Assembly (NCBI RefSeq): GCF_009498455.1
Contig: NZ_CP045644.1
Span: forward strand, 3,227,001-3,291,000
Length of the DNA stretch: 64,000 nt
Direction of reading: 5' to 3'
Origin: Variovorax paradoxus
GTDB taxonomy: Bacteria; Pseudomonadota; Gammaproteobacteria; Burkholderiales; Burkholderiaceae_C
This document shows, in pieces, positions 27,380 through 36,122 of this stretch (the stretch's first letter is position 1; the number at the start of each line of letters is the position of its first letter). The position numbers and the translations under genes are program-made. Under the pieces are notes generated by a model. The model was given only the letters and a program-made list of their open reading frames with translations, searched no databases and had not been told where the DNA came from.

Positions 27380-28377
27380 CGCGCACCTCCGCTGCGGCGG
27401 CGCAACCAGGCCCAGGCCTTGGCCGGCGACACCAGGACCACCAGCATGAGCAAGGCGCCCACCACGAACAGCCAGTGGTACGGGTTGATGGAGGCCGCCG
27501 TGTGATGCAGCACCGTGAAGACCGTGGCGCCGATCAGCGCGCCGGTGAGCCGCCCGGCGCCACCCAGGATGAGCATGACCAGCGCTTCGGCGGACAGCGC
27601 GAAGGAGAGGCTGTCCATGCCGACCACGGCATTGGTCTGCGCCGACAGGGCGCCGGCGGCGCCGGCCATCGCGCCGGCCACGGTGTACAGCACCCACAGC
27701 CGCGCGAACACCGGCGTGCCCAGTGCCGCCATGCGGGCGCGGTTCTCGTGGATGCCGCGCACGGCCAGGCCGAAAGGCGAGTCGACGATTCGCCGCGCGA
27801 CGTAGAAAAGCACGGCCAGCACCACCAGTGCATAAAGCGCCGCGGCGCGGCCCTCGAGATCGAATTCGAAGCGCCCCAGCAGCGGCCCCATCACGAAGCC
27901 CGACAAGCCGTCGTCGCCGCCGGTCCAGTGCCGGGCCTTCTGCGCCAGGCTCAGCAGGATCTGCGAGATCGCGACAGTCAGCATCAGGAACGTGAAGCCC
28001 TGAAAGCGCAGCAGGAACGCGCCCGACAACACGGCCAAGCCCGCGCCGGCGGCGATGCCGACCGCCAGGCCGACCAGCGGGTCTGGATGGACCTGCAGCG
28101 CGAAGATGCCCGCTGCGTAGGCGCCCATGCCGAACAGTGCGGCGTGGCCCAGTGTGGCCAGGCCTGCGACGCCCACGACCAGGTCCAGCGACAGCACGAA
28201 CAGCGCGGTGATGAAGATCCGCGTCATCAGGCCCAGCTGGTCCGGCAACAAGGTGCAGGCGACCATGCCGACCAGCAACACGCCGAGAGGCGCACGCCAG
28301 GCCGGCGCGCAGCGCGGTGCCGCGGCCTGGCCAGGTGCTGCGGCGAGCACCGGAGTGAGGGTTGTCATGGTGTTCAT
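27376..28377 (-). CDS. Branched-chain-type ABC transporter permease, LivM type
   Basis: The 333-residue inner-membrane permease has about nine hydrophobic segments. The cytoplasmic loop SPFGLAVRGIHENRARMAALG is the LivM contact motif (EAA-like) with the ATPases, and GLATLGHAALFGMGAYAAG is the family core. The ATG at 28377 overlaps the LivH stop (ATGA); a second ATG is at 28368. Confidence 0.93.
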   Translation of the reverse strand: MNTMTTLTPVLAAAPGQAAAPRCAPAWRAPLGVLLVGMVACTLLPDQLGLMTRIFITALFVLSLDLVVGVAGLATLGHAALFGMGAYAAGIFALQVHPDPLVGLAVGIAAGAGLAVLSGAFLLRFQGFTFLMLTVAISQILLSLAQKARHWTGGDDGLSGFVMGPLLGRFEFDLEGRAAALYALVVLAVLFYVARRIVDSPFGLAVRGIHENRARMAALGTPVFARLWVLYTVAGAMAGAAGALSAQTNAVVGMDSLSFALSAEALVMLILGGAGRLTGALIGATVFTVLHHTAASINPYHWLFVVGALLMLVVLVSPAKAWAWLRRRSGGAR

Positions 28378-29231
28378 CGTTTCAGCAGACCGTTGGGACG
28401 CCAGGCCAGGAGCAGGGCCATCGCGACAAAGAAGAACAGGCTTCCCCATTCCGACGCGAGGTACTTGCTGGCGGTCTCGATGACGCCCAGCAGCACAGCC
28501 GCCAGCAGCGACCCGGTGATGGAGCCCATGCCGCCCACGGAGACGACCACCAGGACCAGCACGAGGTACTTGAGCGCGTAGTAGGGCTCCAGCGGCATCA
28601 GTTCGGCGCCGAGAATGCCGCCCAAGCCGGCCAGCGCGGCACCCGCGGCAAAGCTCGCGCATTGCACCGTGCGGATCGGGATGCCGAGCGACGACGCGGT
28701 GCCGCTGTGGTCGACCGCCGCGCGCAGCCAGATGCCGAAGCGGGTGCACGACACCGTCCACGCGGCCAGCGCCGCCACGGCACAGCCGGCACCGATCACC
28801 AGCAGGCGTTGCGCGGGCAGGGTGCGAAAGCCCAGGTCGACTGAGCCGGAAAGAAGCGGCGGCAGCGGAATCATCTGCACCTGCGGACCGACCAGGGCAT
28901 TGGTCGTGGCAATCAGCACGAAGCTCAGGCCGATCGTGAACAGCACCTGCTCGAGTTCCTTTCGACGGTACAGGTGGCGCAGCACGAGCGCTTCGAGCAA
29001 ACCACCCAGCAGCGCCGTCGCCAGGACCGCGGCGGGCACCGCCAGCCAGAAGCTCCACTGCGCCTCGCGTGTGAGCAGGGCCGCGCAGTAGCCACCGACC
29101 ATGGCGAAGGCACCGTGGCTGAGGTTCACGAAGCGCATCAGGCCCAGCGTGACCGACAGGCCGACCGCAATGACGAACAGCACCATGCCGTAGGCCAGCC
29201 CGTCGATGAGGATGTTGAGTAAGGTGTTCAC
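28374..29231 (-). CDS. Branched-chain-type ABC transporter permease, LivH type
   Basis: The 285-residue inner-membrane permease has family features LIDGLAYGMVLFVIAVGLSV, NLSHGAFAMVGGY, and the terminal ATPase-contact region with FGIWLRAAVDH. It lies 33 nt after the binding-protein gene and is coupled to the LivM gene by overlapping stop and start. Confidence 0.93.
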   Translation of the reverse strand: MNTLLNILIDGLAYGMVLFVIAVGLSVTLGLMRFVNLSHGAFAMVGGYCAALLTREAQWSFWLAVPAAVLATALLGGLLEALVLRHLYRRKELEQVLFTIGLSFVLIATTNALVGPQVQMIPLPPLLSGSVDLGFRTLPAQRLLVIGAGCAVAALAAWTVSCTRFGIWLRAAVDHSGTASSLGIPIRTVQCASFAAGAALAGLGGILGAELMPLEPYYALKYLVLVLVVVSVGGMGSITGSLLAAVLLGVIETASKYLASEWGSLFFFVAMALLLAWRPNGLLKR

Positions 29232-29264
29232 GGGAATGTCAGAAGAGACGCGTCGCGCGCGAAC

Positions 29265-30443
29265 TCACTTCTCCAGCCCGAAGTCGGTCTGCGCACCGAA
29301 GCTTTGCAGCTCCTTGTTGACCAGCGCGTCGCCCGCCTTCTCGACCTTGCGCAGGTACACGTTCTGCGTGATGTGCCGCGTCTTGGGGTCGATGCTCACC
29401 GGCCCGCGCGGGCTTTCCCAGGCGAGCGCGCGCGCTGCAGCCATAGCCTTGGCGCCGTCCTTCTTGCCGCCGGTGGCCTCGATCATCTTGTGGATCACGT
29501 ACATGCCATCCCAGGCGCCGACCGATGCGTAATTGGCGACCGCATTCGGGTCCTGCTTCTTGAGCGCGGCGACGAACTTCCTGTTTTCGGACGAGTCGTG
29601 CGCGCCCGCGTAGTGGAAGACCGTCGTCAAACCCAGCGCAGCATCGCCGAACTTCTGCAGGTCGTACTCGTCGGTCTCGGCCGAGCCGAGGAACTGCACG
29701 CCGGCCTTGGCCAGGCCGTTCTCGTTGTAGGCCTTGACGAACCCGAGGTTCGGCGGGCCGCCCGGCAAGAAGGTGTAGACGGCCTGTGCGCCACTGGCCT
29801 TGATGCGCTGCACGAAGGGGCCGAAGTCCGTGGTGGCGATCGGCATACGGATGCTCTCGACCACGGTGCCGCCTTGCTTGGTGAACTCGCTCTTGAAGGC
29901 TGTCTCGGCGTCGATGCCGGGCCCGTAGTCGGTGACGGCGGTCACGACCTTCTTCATGTTCTGCTTGGCCGCCCACTGCGCCGCAGGAACCGTGACCTGC
30001 CACAGCGTGTAGCTCGTGCGAACGAAGTACTCGGACTTCTCGGTGATGGCGGAGGTCGCAGCGTTGAAGATGACCGTCGGCGTGCGCGACTGCTGGATCA
30101 GCGGTGCCACGGCCATGGCATTGGGCGTGAACACGAAGCCGCCGAGGTAGTCGACCTTGTCCTTGACCAGCAGCTCCTGGACCAAAGTCTTGGTCAGGGC
30201 CGGGTTGGGGCCGCCCGTGTCGCGGTAGATGAACTCGACGTTCTGGCCGGCCAGCTTGCCGCCCTGGCTTGCGACATAGGCTTGCGCCGCTGCCTTGAAC
30301 AGCGAGCCGTAGTGGGCGAACGGTCCCGAGAAGGGCCCGATGATGCCGACCTTCACGTTTTGCGCCATGGCCTGGGGGGCGGCGAGCGACAGCGCAGCCG
30401 AAGCGAAGAGCGCGCACGCAAGGGCGCGACGGTGGAATTTCAT
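29265..30443 (-). CDS. ABC transporter substrate-binding protein (Peripla_BP_6 family)
   Basis: The 392-residue periplasmic protein has a signal peptide (MKFHRRALACALFASAALS to AMAQN) and the type I binding fold of Leu/Ile/Val-type proteins (VGIIGPFSGPFAHYG, FNAATSAITEKSEYFVRTSY). It is the first gene of the uptake operon, whose downstream genes encode the membrane parts, a reductase, a Rieske oxygenase and a MarR regulator. The ligand is most likely the oxygenase substrate. The operon start faces a LuxR-type gene across 182 nt containing a dyad. Confidence 0.92.
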   Translation of the reverse strand: MKFHRRALACALFASAALSLAAPQAMAQNVKVGIIGPFSGPFAHYGSLFKAAAQAYVASQGGKLAGQNVEFIYRDTGGPNPALTKTLVQELLVKDKVDYLGGFVFTPNAMAVAPLIQQSRTPTVIFNAATSAITEKSEYFVRTSYTLWQVTVPAAQWAAKQNMKKVVTAVTDYGPGIDAETAFKSEFTKQGGTVVESIRMPIATTDFGPFVQRIKASGAQAVYTFLPGGPPNLGFVKAYNENGLAKAGVQFLGSAETDEYDLQKFGDAALGLTTVFHYAGAHDSSENRKFVAALKKQDPNAVANYASVGAWDGMYVIHKMIEATGGKKDGAKAMAAARALAWESPRGPVSIDPKTRHITQNVYLRKVEKAGDALVNKELQSFGAQTDFGLEK

Positions 30444-30522
30444 CGTGTGTCTCCAGTAGTGGTTCGTGCCCGAAATGCCGCCGCGCTGGACTGTTTCGGT
30501 GGCGCTATTTTGGTTGGAATGC

Positions 30523-30544
30523 CAACTAGTTGCAATATCAACTA
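30523..30544. promoter_or_regulatory. Overlapping palindromes in the divergent promoter region
   Basis: A perfect CAACTAGTTG (30523-30532) overlaps the dyad TAGTTG-N6-CAACTA (30527-30544). Both lie between the start of the ABC/Rieske operon and the LuxR-type gene, so they may be the operator of the LuxR-type or MarR regulator. Confidence 0.5.
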
Positions 30545-30625
30545 TCTGGTGTTTACCCGGAGCAAAACTTCGCTGAGGGCATTCACCCTGTTGATTCGTC
30601 AGCGGCTTGCCTATATTCCGCCGTG

Positions 30626-31432
30626 ATGGCTTCAACCTGGCTGCTCGACAATCCGCCGGCAGGGCACATGCTCGATGCCGCTGCGGTCGCGCGTTTGCTG
30701 GACGCCGGCGACGGACGCGCGCCGGCGCTCGAGATGCTCGACTTCGTGAACCACGTGGTGCCTGTCGAATACATCTCGCTTGTCGAATACGTGGACGGCG
30801 TGCCGTCCCAGGTGGAAGGCCATTCGACGGGGCGCCACCAGAACATCACGGCAGAGTGCTTCTCGCTCTACAAGAGCCGATTCCGGCAGGCCGACGAGCT
30901 CACGCGCCTGGCGACGCGCAGGGTGGGAGAAGCTTCGGTGCACGCGCCCGTGACCGCGCTGCTGTACGACGTGGCGGACATTCCCGACGCGGGGTGGCGT
31001 GACCAGATCTTCGTGGGGCGGCAACTTACCGGCCGTTTGAGCTTTCTCTATGCGCCACTGCCGCGAACGCTGTTCGCGATCAACCTCTATCGCGACCAGC
31101 ACGACGGCAAGTTCGAGGAAGCCGATGTGCAACGGCTGCTGGGGCTGGCGCCGATCCTCAAGAGCGCGCACCGCAACGCGCTCTTCGCGCATCTGGCATC
31201 GCCCGACACAAGTCTGCGTGGGCGCGAAATCGAACGCGCGCTCCAGCGCACGGCGCCGCTGCTCTCGCCCCGGGAGCGCGCAGTGTGTGCGCGGATCGCT
31301 TGCGGCATCGGCATCGATGGCATCGCGGCCGAGCTGTGCATCGCGGCGTCCACCGTCGCGACGCTGCGCAAGCGCGCCTACGCCAAGCTGGCGATCCACG
31401 GGCGCCAGCAGCTCCTGCGCTTCATTCACTAG
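30626..31432 (+). CDS. LuxR-type regulator with C-terminal HTH
   Basis: The 268-residue protein has a C-terminal GerE/LuxR helix-turn-helix: LLSPRERAVCARIACGIGIDGIAAEL followed by ASTVATLRKRAYAKL. The N-terminal 190 residues are an undefined sensor-like region, not a receiver with a phosphoacceptor Asp. It is divergent from the ABC/Rieske operon and upstream of a second Rieske gene, so it probably controls both. The ATG at 30626 lacks a strong ribosome site, but the frame fits the conserved start. Confidence 0.8.
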   Translation: MASTWLLDNPPAGHMLDAAAVARLLDAGDGRAPALEMLDFVNHVVPVEYISLVEYVDGVPSQVEGHSTGRHQNITAECFSLYKSRFRQADELTRLATRRVGEASVHAPVTALLYDVADIPDAGWRDQIFVGRQLTGRLSFLYAPLPRTLFAINLYRDQHDGKFEEADVQRLLGLAPILKSAHRNALFAHLASPDTSLRGREIERALQRTAPLLSPRERAVCARIACGIGIDGIAAELCIAASTVATLRKRAYAKLAIHGRQQLLRFIH

Positions 31433-31524
31433 CCGTCCGACCGCGCGGCGCGTTTGTCCCCTTCTGCGGGGACAGACGGCATGGCCCGCATTTCCTACAG
31501 TGCCTGGACTTTGTGGAGACAGGC

Positions 31525-32562
31525 ATGTGGATACGAAATTGCTGGTACGTCATTGCGTGGGAACACGAAGTTCCCGCCGAGGGCATGTTCACGCGGCGCG
31601 TGCTCAACGATCCGATCCTCGTCTATCGAACCAGCGAGGGCGGGCTGGTCGCGATGCAGGACCGCTGTTGCCATCGACAGGCGCCTCTGTCGCGCGGACG
31701 CCGTGAAGGCGACTGCGTGCGCTGCGGCTACCACGGCCTCAAGTTCGATGCCGGCGGCGTCTGCGTGGAAGCGCCGGGCCTGGCGCGCATTCCCGTCAAG
31801 GCGCGCGTGCGGACCTATCCCGTGGTCTCGCACAACAAGTGGATCTTCGTCTGGATGGGGGACCCGGCCTTGGCCGATCGAGCCTTGCTGCCCGACAACT
31901 TTTCGTGTGACCATCCCGACTGGTTGTACAAGCCCGGCTACGTGCACTACGACACGCCTTATCTGCTGGTCTGCGACAACCTGCTCGATTTCTCGCACCT
32001 GAGCTATGTGCACGAAAGCACGCTCGGCGGCTCGACGGCGATCGCGCAGGCCATTCCCACCATCGAGCCGATACCCCGCGGCATCCGCGTCACGCGCCAC
32101 GTTCCGGATGTGCCGCCGTCGCCATTCTGGCAATCGTTCCAGCGCTTCGATCGGAATGTCGATCGCTACTTCATCTACGACTTCGTGCTGCCCGGCACCT
32201 TGCTGATGCGATCGGGCGGCGCGCCCGTGGGCCAGGCGGAAGGCGGCCTGCGCGGCGGCGTGCAGCTTCACAGCTGCCAGACGCTGACGCCGGAAACCGA
32301 GACCACCACGCACTACTTCTTCCAGCAGTCCCATCGCAGCAGCATCGACGACCCGGCCGTGACCGACACGATCTATCGCGGGCTCGTGAGCGCCTTCGAA
32401 GAAGACCGCGAGACGATCACGGCCCAGCATCTCAACATCGACCCCGAGGTCCCGATGCTGTTGCTCGGAATGGACCAGGCGTTGGTCCGCTATCGCCGGC
32501 TGCTGCAGCAGGAGTTCGAGCGGGAGCGCAGCGCGCCTTCGCCGGTTCGCGAAGCCGCGTAG
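31525..32562 (+). CDS. Second Rieske non-heme iron oxygenase, O-demethylase type
   Basis: The 345-residue paralogue of the Rieske gene at 23.8 kb starts MWIRNCWYVIAWEHEVP. Rieske ligands are DRCCHRQAPLS and CGYHGL, and the iron site is CDNLLDFSHLSYVH. No reductase lies beside it, so it may borrow the reductase at 24.9 kb. The Bug-type binding protein 31 nt downstream suggests import of its substrate. The fragment of a further Rieske gene near 38 kb is similar in the C-terminal region. Confidence 0.9.
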   Translation: MWIRNCWYVIAWEHEVPAEGMFTRRVLNDPILVYRTSEGGLVAMQDRCCHRQAPLSRGRREGDCVRCGYHGLKFDAGGVCVEAPGLARIPVKARVRTYPVVSHNKWIFVWMGDPALADRALLPDNFSCDHPDWLYKPGYVHYDTPYLLVCDNLLDFSHLSYVHESTLGGSTAIAQAIPTIEPIPRGIRVTRHVPDVPPSPFWQSFQRFDRNVDRYFIYDFVLPGTLLMRSGGAPVGQAEGGLRGGVQLHSCQTLTPETETTTHYFFQQSHRSSIDDPAVTDTIYRGLVSAFEEDRETITAQHLNIDPEVPMLLLGMDQALVRYRRLLQQEFERERSAPSPVREAA

Positions 32563-32593
32563 CCCTCGGCAACACACAAAAAAGGAGATCCCG

Positions 32594-33574
32594 ATGCGCC
32601 GCACCTTCCTGGCATTGAGCCTGACGACCGTCCTCGCCACGTTGCCCCTTGCAGGCTTAGCCCAAGGCACGTTCCCGACCAAGCCCATCCGCATCGTCGT
32701 CACCGCGCAGGCCGGTGGCGCGAATGATTTCGTGGCGAGGCTCATCGGCGAGCGCGTGGCCAAGTCCCTGGGCCAGCCGGTCGTGGTCGACAACCGGGCG
32801 GGGGCCAACGGCGCCGTCGGCTTGGGGGAGGTCGCCCGTGCCGCGCCCGACGGCTACACGATCGCCGTCACCCTCGGCGACTCGCTGATCAACAACGTCG
32901 CGCTCTACAAGAGCCTTCCCTACGATCCGCAACGCGATTTCGTCTTTCTCACCCAGGTGGTCCGCAGTCCCGCCATCCTTTCCGCCAACCTGGAACTGGG
33001 TGTGAAGCACATGGACGACTTCCGGAGGCTGGCGGCAAAGCCGGGCCAGCAGCTGAGCTACGGCACGTGGGGGCCCGGCGGCCTGGGCCACCTGGCAGGA
33101 GAGGCGCTCAATCGCAAGCTCGATGCGCGCATGGTCCATGTGCCGCAGCGCGGCGAGGCGCCCGTGATGGCCGACCTGTTGAGCAACACCGTGAGCGTCG
33201 GCCTCACCTCGGCCGGTCTCGCCCGCCAGCATGTGCAGGCAGGCAAGGTCGTGCCGCTGGCGATCATGGGGCGCGAGCGCTCTGCCGTCCTGCCGCAGGT
33301 GCCAACGATGCGCGAACTCGGTTTCGACGATCCCTTGTTCGAAGCGGCGGTCTGGATCGCTTTTGTCGCGCCGGCGAAGACGCCGCCCGCGGTGGTCGAG
33401 CGATTGACCACGGCCTTGCGCGCCGCGGCCGCGATGCCCGACGTTCAGTCGAAGATGACCGAGCGCGGCCTCGAGATGCTCAACACGACGCCCGAGCAGT
33501 TCGCTCAAAACTACAAGCGGGACTTCGACGTGATCGTCAAGCGGATGGTGGAGTTCGGCATCGAGGCGCAGTAG
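32594..33574 (+). CDS. Bug/TctC-family solute-binding protein
   Basis: The 326-residue periplasmic protein has a signal peptide (MRRTFLALSLTTVLATLPLAGLAQ) and the Bug fold: PTKPIRIVVTAQAGG, VVDNRAGANGAVG, and PDGYTIAVTL. It follows the Rieske gene with an AAAGGAGAT ribosome site, so it is probably co-transcribed with it. No TctA/TctB membrane genes are present in the window; Bug proteins are often orphaned in Comamonadaceae. Confidence 0.93.
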   Translation: MRRTFLALSLTTVLATLPLAGLAQGTFPTKPIRIVVTAQAGGANDFVARLIGERVAKSLGQPVVVDNRAGANGAVGLGEVARAAPDGYTIAVTLGDSLINNVALYKSLPYDPQRDFVFLTQVVRSPAILSANLELGVKHMDDFRRLAAKPGQQLSYGTWGPGGLGHLAGEALNRKLDARMVHVPQRGEAPVMADLLSNTVSVGLTSAGLARQHVQAGKVVPLAIMGRERSAVLPQVPTMRELGFDDPLFEAAVWIAFVAPAKTPPAVVERLTTALRAAAAMPDVQSKMTERGLEMLNTTPEQFAQNYKRDFDVIVKRMVEFGIEAQ

Positions 33575-34031
33575 GTTCTTTGTCGAGAAGTAGGCAGGTG
33601 TGTTGAGGCTGCTAAGGCCACTTCAGACTGGTTGCCGACGCCCAACGCGTTGGACCAGATGGGGACTGTGGGCGATAGCACCCATTCGCGCGAGGCCAAG
33701 GAATGTCGGCACTCGCTGCAGAGCGGCCGTCGGTTGCGGCGAGCATCTACTCGTTGCGACACCACGGTCACTGACAGCTGGGTGTCTACTTGCCTGTGGT
33801 GATCGTCGGCTATACAGCAAGGCGCATCGTTGGCGGGACGGGGGGGCAGCAATGCTTCGGTGGGGCATCCGTTGCCGCTGTGTTGCATCCCGGGGGCATC
33901 AAAACCGAACCCGACCGTCACCTTGGACAGGACATGATCACTGCGATGATTGCAGATCTCCAAAGCAAGGCTGCAGCCGCCAGTGAGCCGCATTTCGCGT
34001 TCAGGTCTCGGCAAGTGGCCCGACGTGCGCG
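33575..34031. other. Intergenic stretch with part of a dispersed repeat
   Basis: 457 nt with no supported gene. It holds one copy of the repeat described separately (33672-33716). A minus-strand frame (to 33993) runs through it but looks like repeat-derived sequence. Confidence 0.5.
33672..33716. repeat. Dispersed repeat, copy 1
   Basis: The segment beginning GCGATAGCACCCATTCGCGC and running to about 33716 recurs at about 61963-62007 with a few differences. On the minus strand both copies read as a peptide ending in ASREWVLS. Only two copies are seen in this window. Confidence 0.6.
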
Positions 34032-34964
34032 TTAGGCGCCTTCCTTGGATACCTTGCGTGCGGTGGGCATCACGAACGCCTGGAAGTAGTTCCGCAACAG
34101 CGCGGTGAACTCCTCGGCGATGGTGGACGGCGCCGACTGTGGCGAGAACGCCATCGACACCTCCACGGGGCAACGCGGCGACAGCGGAAGAATCTTCAGG
34201 TCGCGTGCGAACACGGAAGCCACGTAGGGGTTGACGATGCCCACGCCGGTGCCCTGCGCAGCCATCATGCAGATGGTGACCGAATAGGTCGTCTCGACCG
34301 TGGTGGCGCATTCGATGCGGTGCTGCTGCAGCGTGCGCAGGAACTGCTGGTGGATCTCGTCGTCGGCATTGAGCGTGAGCAGCACCTGGTGCTTCAGGTC
34401 GCGCACATGGATGCCGTCGCGGTGCGCCAGCGCATGCCCGGGATGCACGACGCACACCGCGCTGGCCTTGTGCAGCGAGACCGCTTCGAGCTGCGGGTCG
34501 TGAAAAGCGGCGGTGCTGAGCGCGACGTCGTACAGGCCGTAGAGCAGGCCTTCGCGCAAGGCATGCGTGCCGACGGTCTGCAGGTTGACGTGTACCTCGG
34601 GGTGCAGCCGAGAGAACGCATGGATCACGCCGGGCATGACGCTGAGACCGAGCGCCGGCGTGCAGCCCACGCGCAGCGACCCTGCGCCCGACTTGCGCAG
34701 CACCGCCACGCTTTGCTCGATGCGGTCCAGGCCGAGGAAGTGGCGCTGCACCGTGTCGAACAGCTGGCGCGCCTCGTGCGTGGGGCGCAGCCGCCCCTTG
34801 TGGATGTCGAACAGCTTGAGCCCGGTGGCATGCTGGATCTGCGAGAGCAGGCGGCTGACGGACGGCTGCGTGGTGTGGAGCAGGGCCGCCGCGGCGGTGG
34901 TGGTGCCGGTCTGCATCACGGCGCGAAAGGCCTCGATCTGGCGGAAGTTCAATGGTCGCGACAT
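34032..34964 (-). CDS. LysR family transcriptional regulator
   Basis: The 310-residue regulator has an N-terminal winged helix (NFRQIEAFRAVMQTGTTTAAAALLHTTQPSVSRLLSQI) and a periplasmic-binding-like effector domain (LRVGCTPALGLSVMPG). It is divergent from a Bug gene and its beta-propeller neighbour, starting 165 nt away, so it most likely regulates that pair. I used MSRPLNF at 34964; the frame opens earlier (35024). Confidence 0.9.
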   Translation of the reverse strand: MSRPLNFRQIEAFRAVMQTGTTTAAAALLHTTQPSVSRLLSQIQHATGLKLFDIHKGRLRPTHEARQLFDTVQRHFLGLDRIEQSVAVLRKSGAGSLRVGCTPALGLSVMPGVIHAFSRLHPEVHVNLQTVGTHALREGLLYGLYDVALSTAAFHDPQLEAVSLHKASAVCVVHPGHALAHRDGIHVRDLKHQVLLTLNADDEIHQQFLRTLQQHRIECATTVETTYSVTICMMAAQGTGVGIVNPYVASVFARDLKILPLSPRCPVEVSMAFSPQSAPSTIAEEFTALLRNYFQAFVMPTARKVSKEGA

Positions 34965-35128
34965 TCGGGGGGCTCCTGGGGCTGCACGGCGCAAGGCAGA
35001 AAGCATGGCATATCTTTTCTGCATAGCCTGTGAATGAAAATGAATTTTTCAGAATGATGCTGCGTTCCTAGACTGCGCCCTATCCACCCTCTCCATCGCG
35101 CCGTCGCGGCGCACAGCAAGGAAGACGC

Positions 35129-36118
35129 ATGACACAGCAATGGCCCCGCAGGGCCGCCGGCCTCGGCCTTCTCGCACTGGCCCTGGGCGTCGCTTCGATG
35201 TCGCAGGCATCGCCGCCGCAGGCCTACCCCGACCGGATGATCCGGCTCGTGGTGCCCTTCACCGCCGGCGGCAGTTCCGACGTGCAGGCCCGCATGCTGG
35301 CCGACCGGCTGGGCAAGCTGTACAAGCAGTCGGTGGTGGTCGACAACAAGCCCGGCGCAGGCGGGCACATCGGCGGCAAGTTCGTGGCCGACGCACCGGC
35401 CGACGGCTACACGCTGCTGCTCGGCTCGATCGGTCTGCATGCGACCTACGGCGTGTTCAAGAAGCTGAGCTACGACCCCGCGACCGACCTGAAGGTGGTC
35501 ACGGTGCTGGCCGAGATGCCGCACGTCGTGGTGGCGAACCCCGCGCTGCCCGCCAACGACCTGAAGCAGCTGGTGGCGCTGGCGCGCAAACAGCCGGACA
35601 CCCTCAACTTCGGTTCGGCCGGCGTGGGCTCGTCCGTGCACATGATCGGCGAGCTGTTCAAGCTCAGCGCCAACGCACCGATCGTGCACGTGCCCTACAA
35701 GGGCAGCACCGCCGCGCTGAACGACCTGCTGGCCGGGCAGATCCAGCTGATGTTCGAGAACCCGCCGACCACGCTGGCCCACATCCGCGGCGGCAAGCTC
35801 AAGGCGCTGGCCGTGACGGGCAAGGCCCGCCTGCCGGCGCTGCCCGAGGTGCCGACCGCGATCGAGTCCGGCTTCCCGGCCTTCGAGGCCACCTCATGGA
35901 CCACCGTGGCGGTGAGCGCCAAGGTGCCCGACGCCATCGCGGACAAGCTCAATGCCGACATCCGCAAGATCGTCGCCGCGCCGGAGTTCCGCAAGGGGCT
36001 GTCGGAGCAGGGCATGACGCCGGTGGCGAACACGCGAGATGTCGCAACGAAGTTCATCGCCGCCGAGAAGCAGCGCTGGGACCAGGTGATCCAGCAAGGC
36101 CGCATTGCCGCGGAGTGA
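35129..36118 (+). CDS. Bug/TctC-family solute-binding protein
   Basis: The 329-residue exported binding protein has a signal peptide to about residue 30 (ALGVASMSQA) and Bug motifs PFTAGGSSDVQARMLADRLG, VVDNKPGAGGHIGGKFVA, and DGYTLLLGSIG. It is divergent from the LysR gene and followed after 4 nt by a beta-propeller gene. This pairing suggests that the imported solute is also the substrate or inducer linked to the propeller protein. Confidence 0.93.
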   Translation: MTQQWPRRAAGLGLLALALGVASMSQASPPQAYPDRMIRLVVPFTAGGSSDVQARMLADRLGKLYKQSVVVDNKPGAGGHIGGKFVADAPADGYTLLLGSIGLHATYGVFKKLSYDPATDLKVVTVLAEMPHVVVANPALPANDLKQLVALARKQPDTLNFGSAGVGSSVHMIGELFKLSANAPIVHVPYKGSTAALNDLLAGQIQLMFENPPTTLAHIRGGKLKALAVTGKARLPALPEVPTAIESGFPAFEATSWTTVAVSAKVPDAIADKLNADIRKIVAAPEFRKGLSEQGMTPVANTRDVATKFIAAEKQRWDQVIQQGRIAAE

Positions 36119-36122
36119 GCCC

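Noticed and set aside
33511..33993. 160-codon minus-strand hypothetical gene
   Set aside because: Composed partly of the dispersed repeat and the antisense end of the Bug gene; no domain and poor codon pattern.
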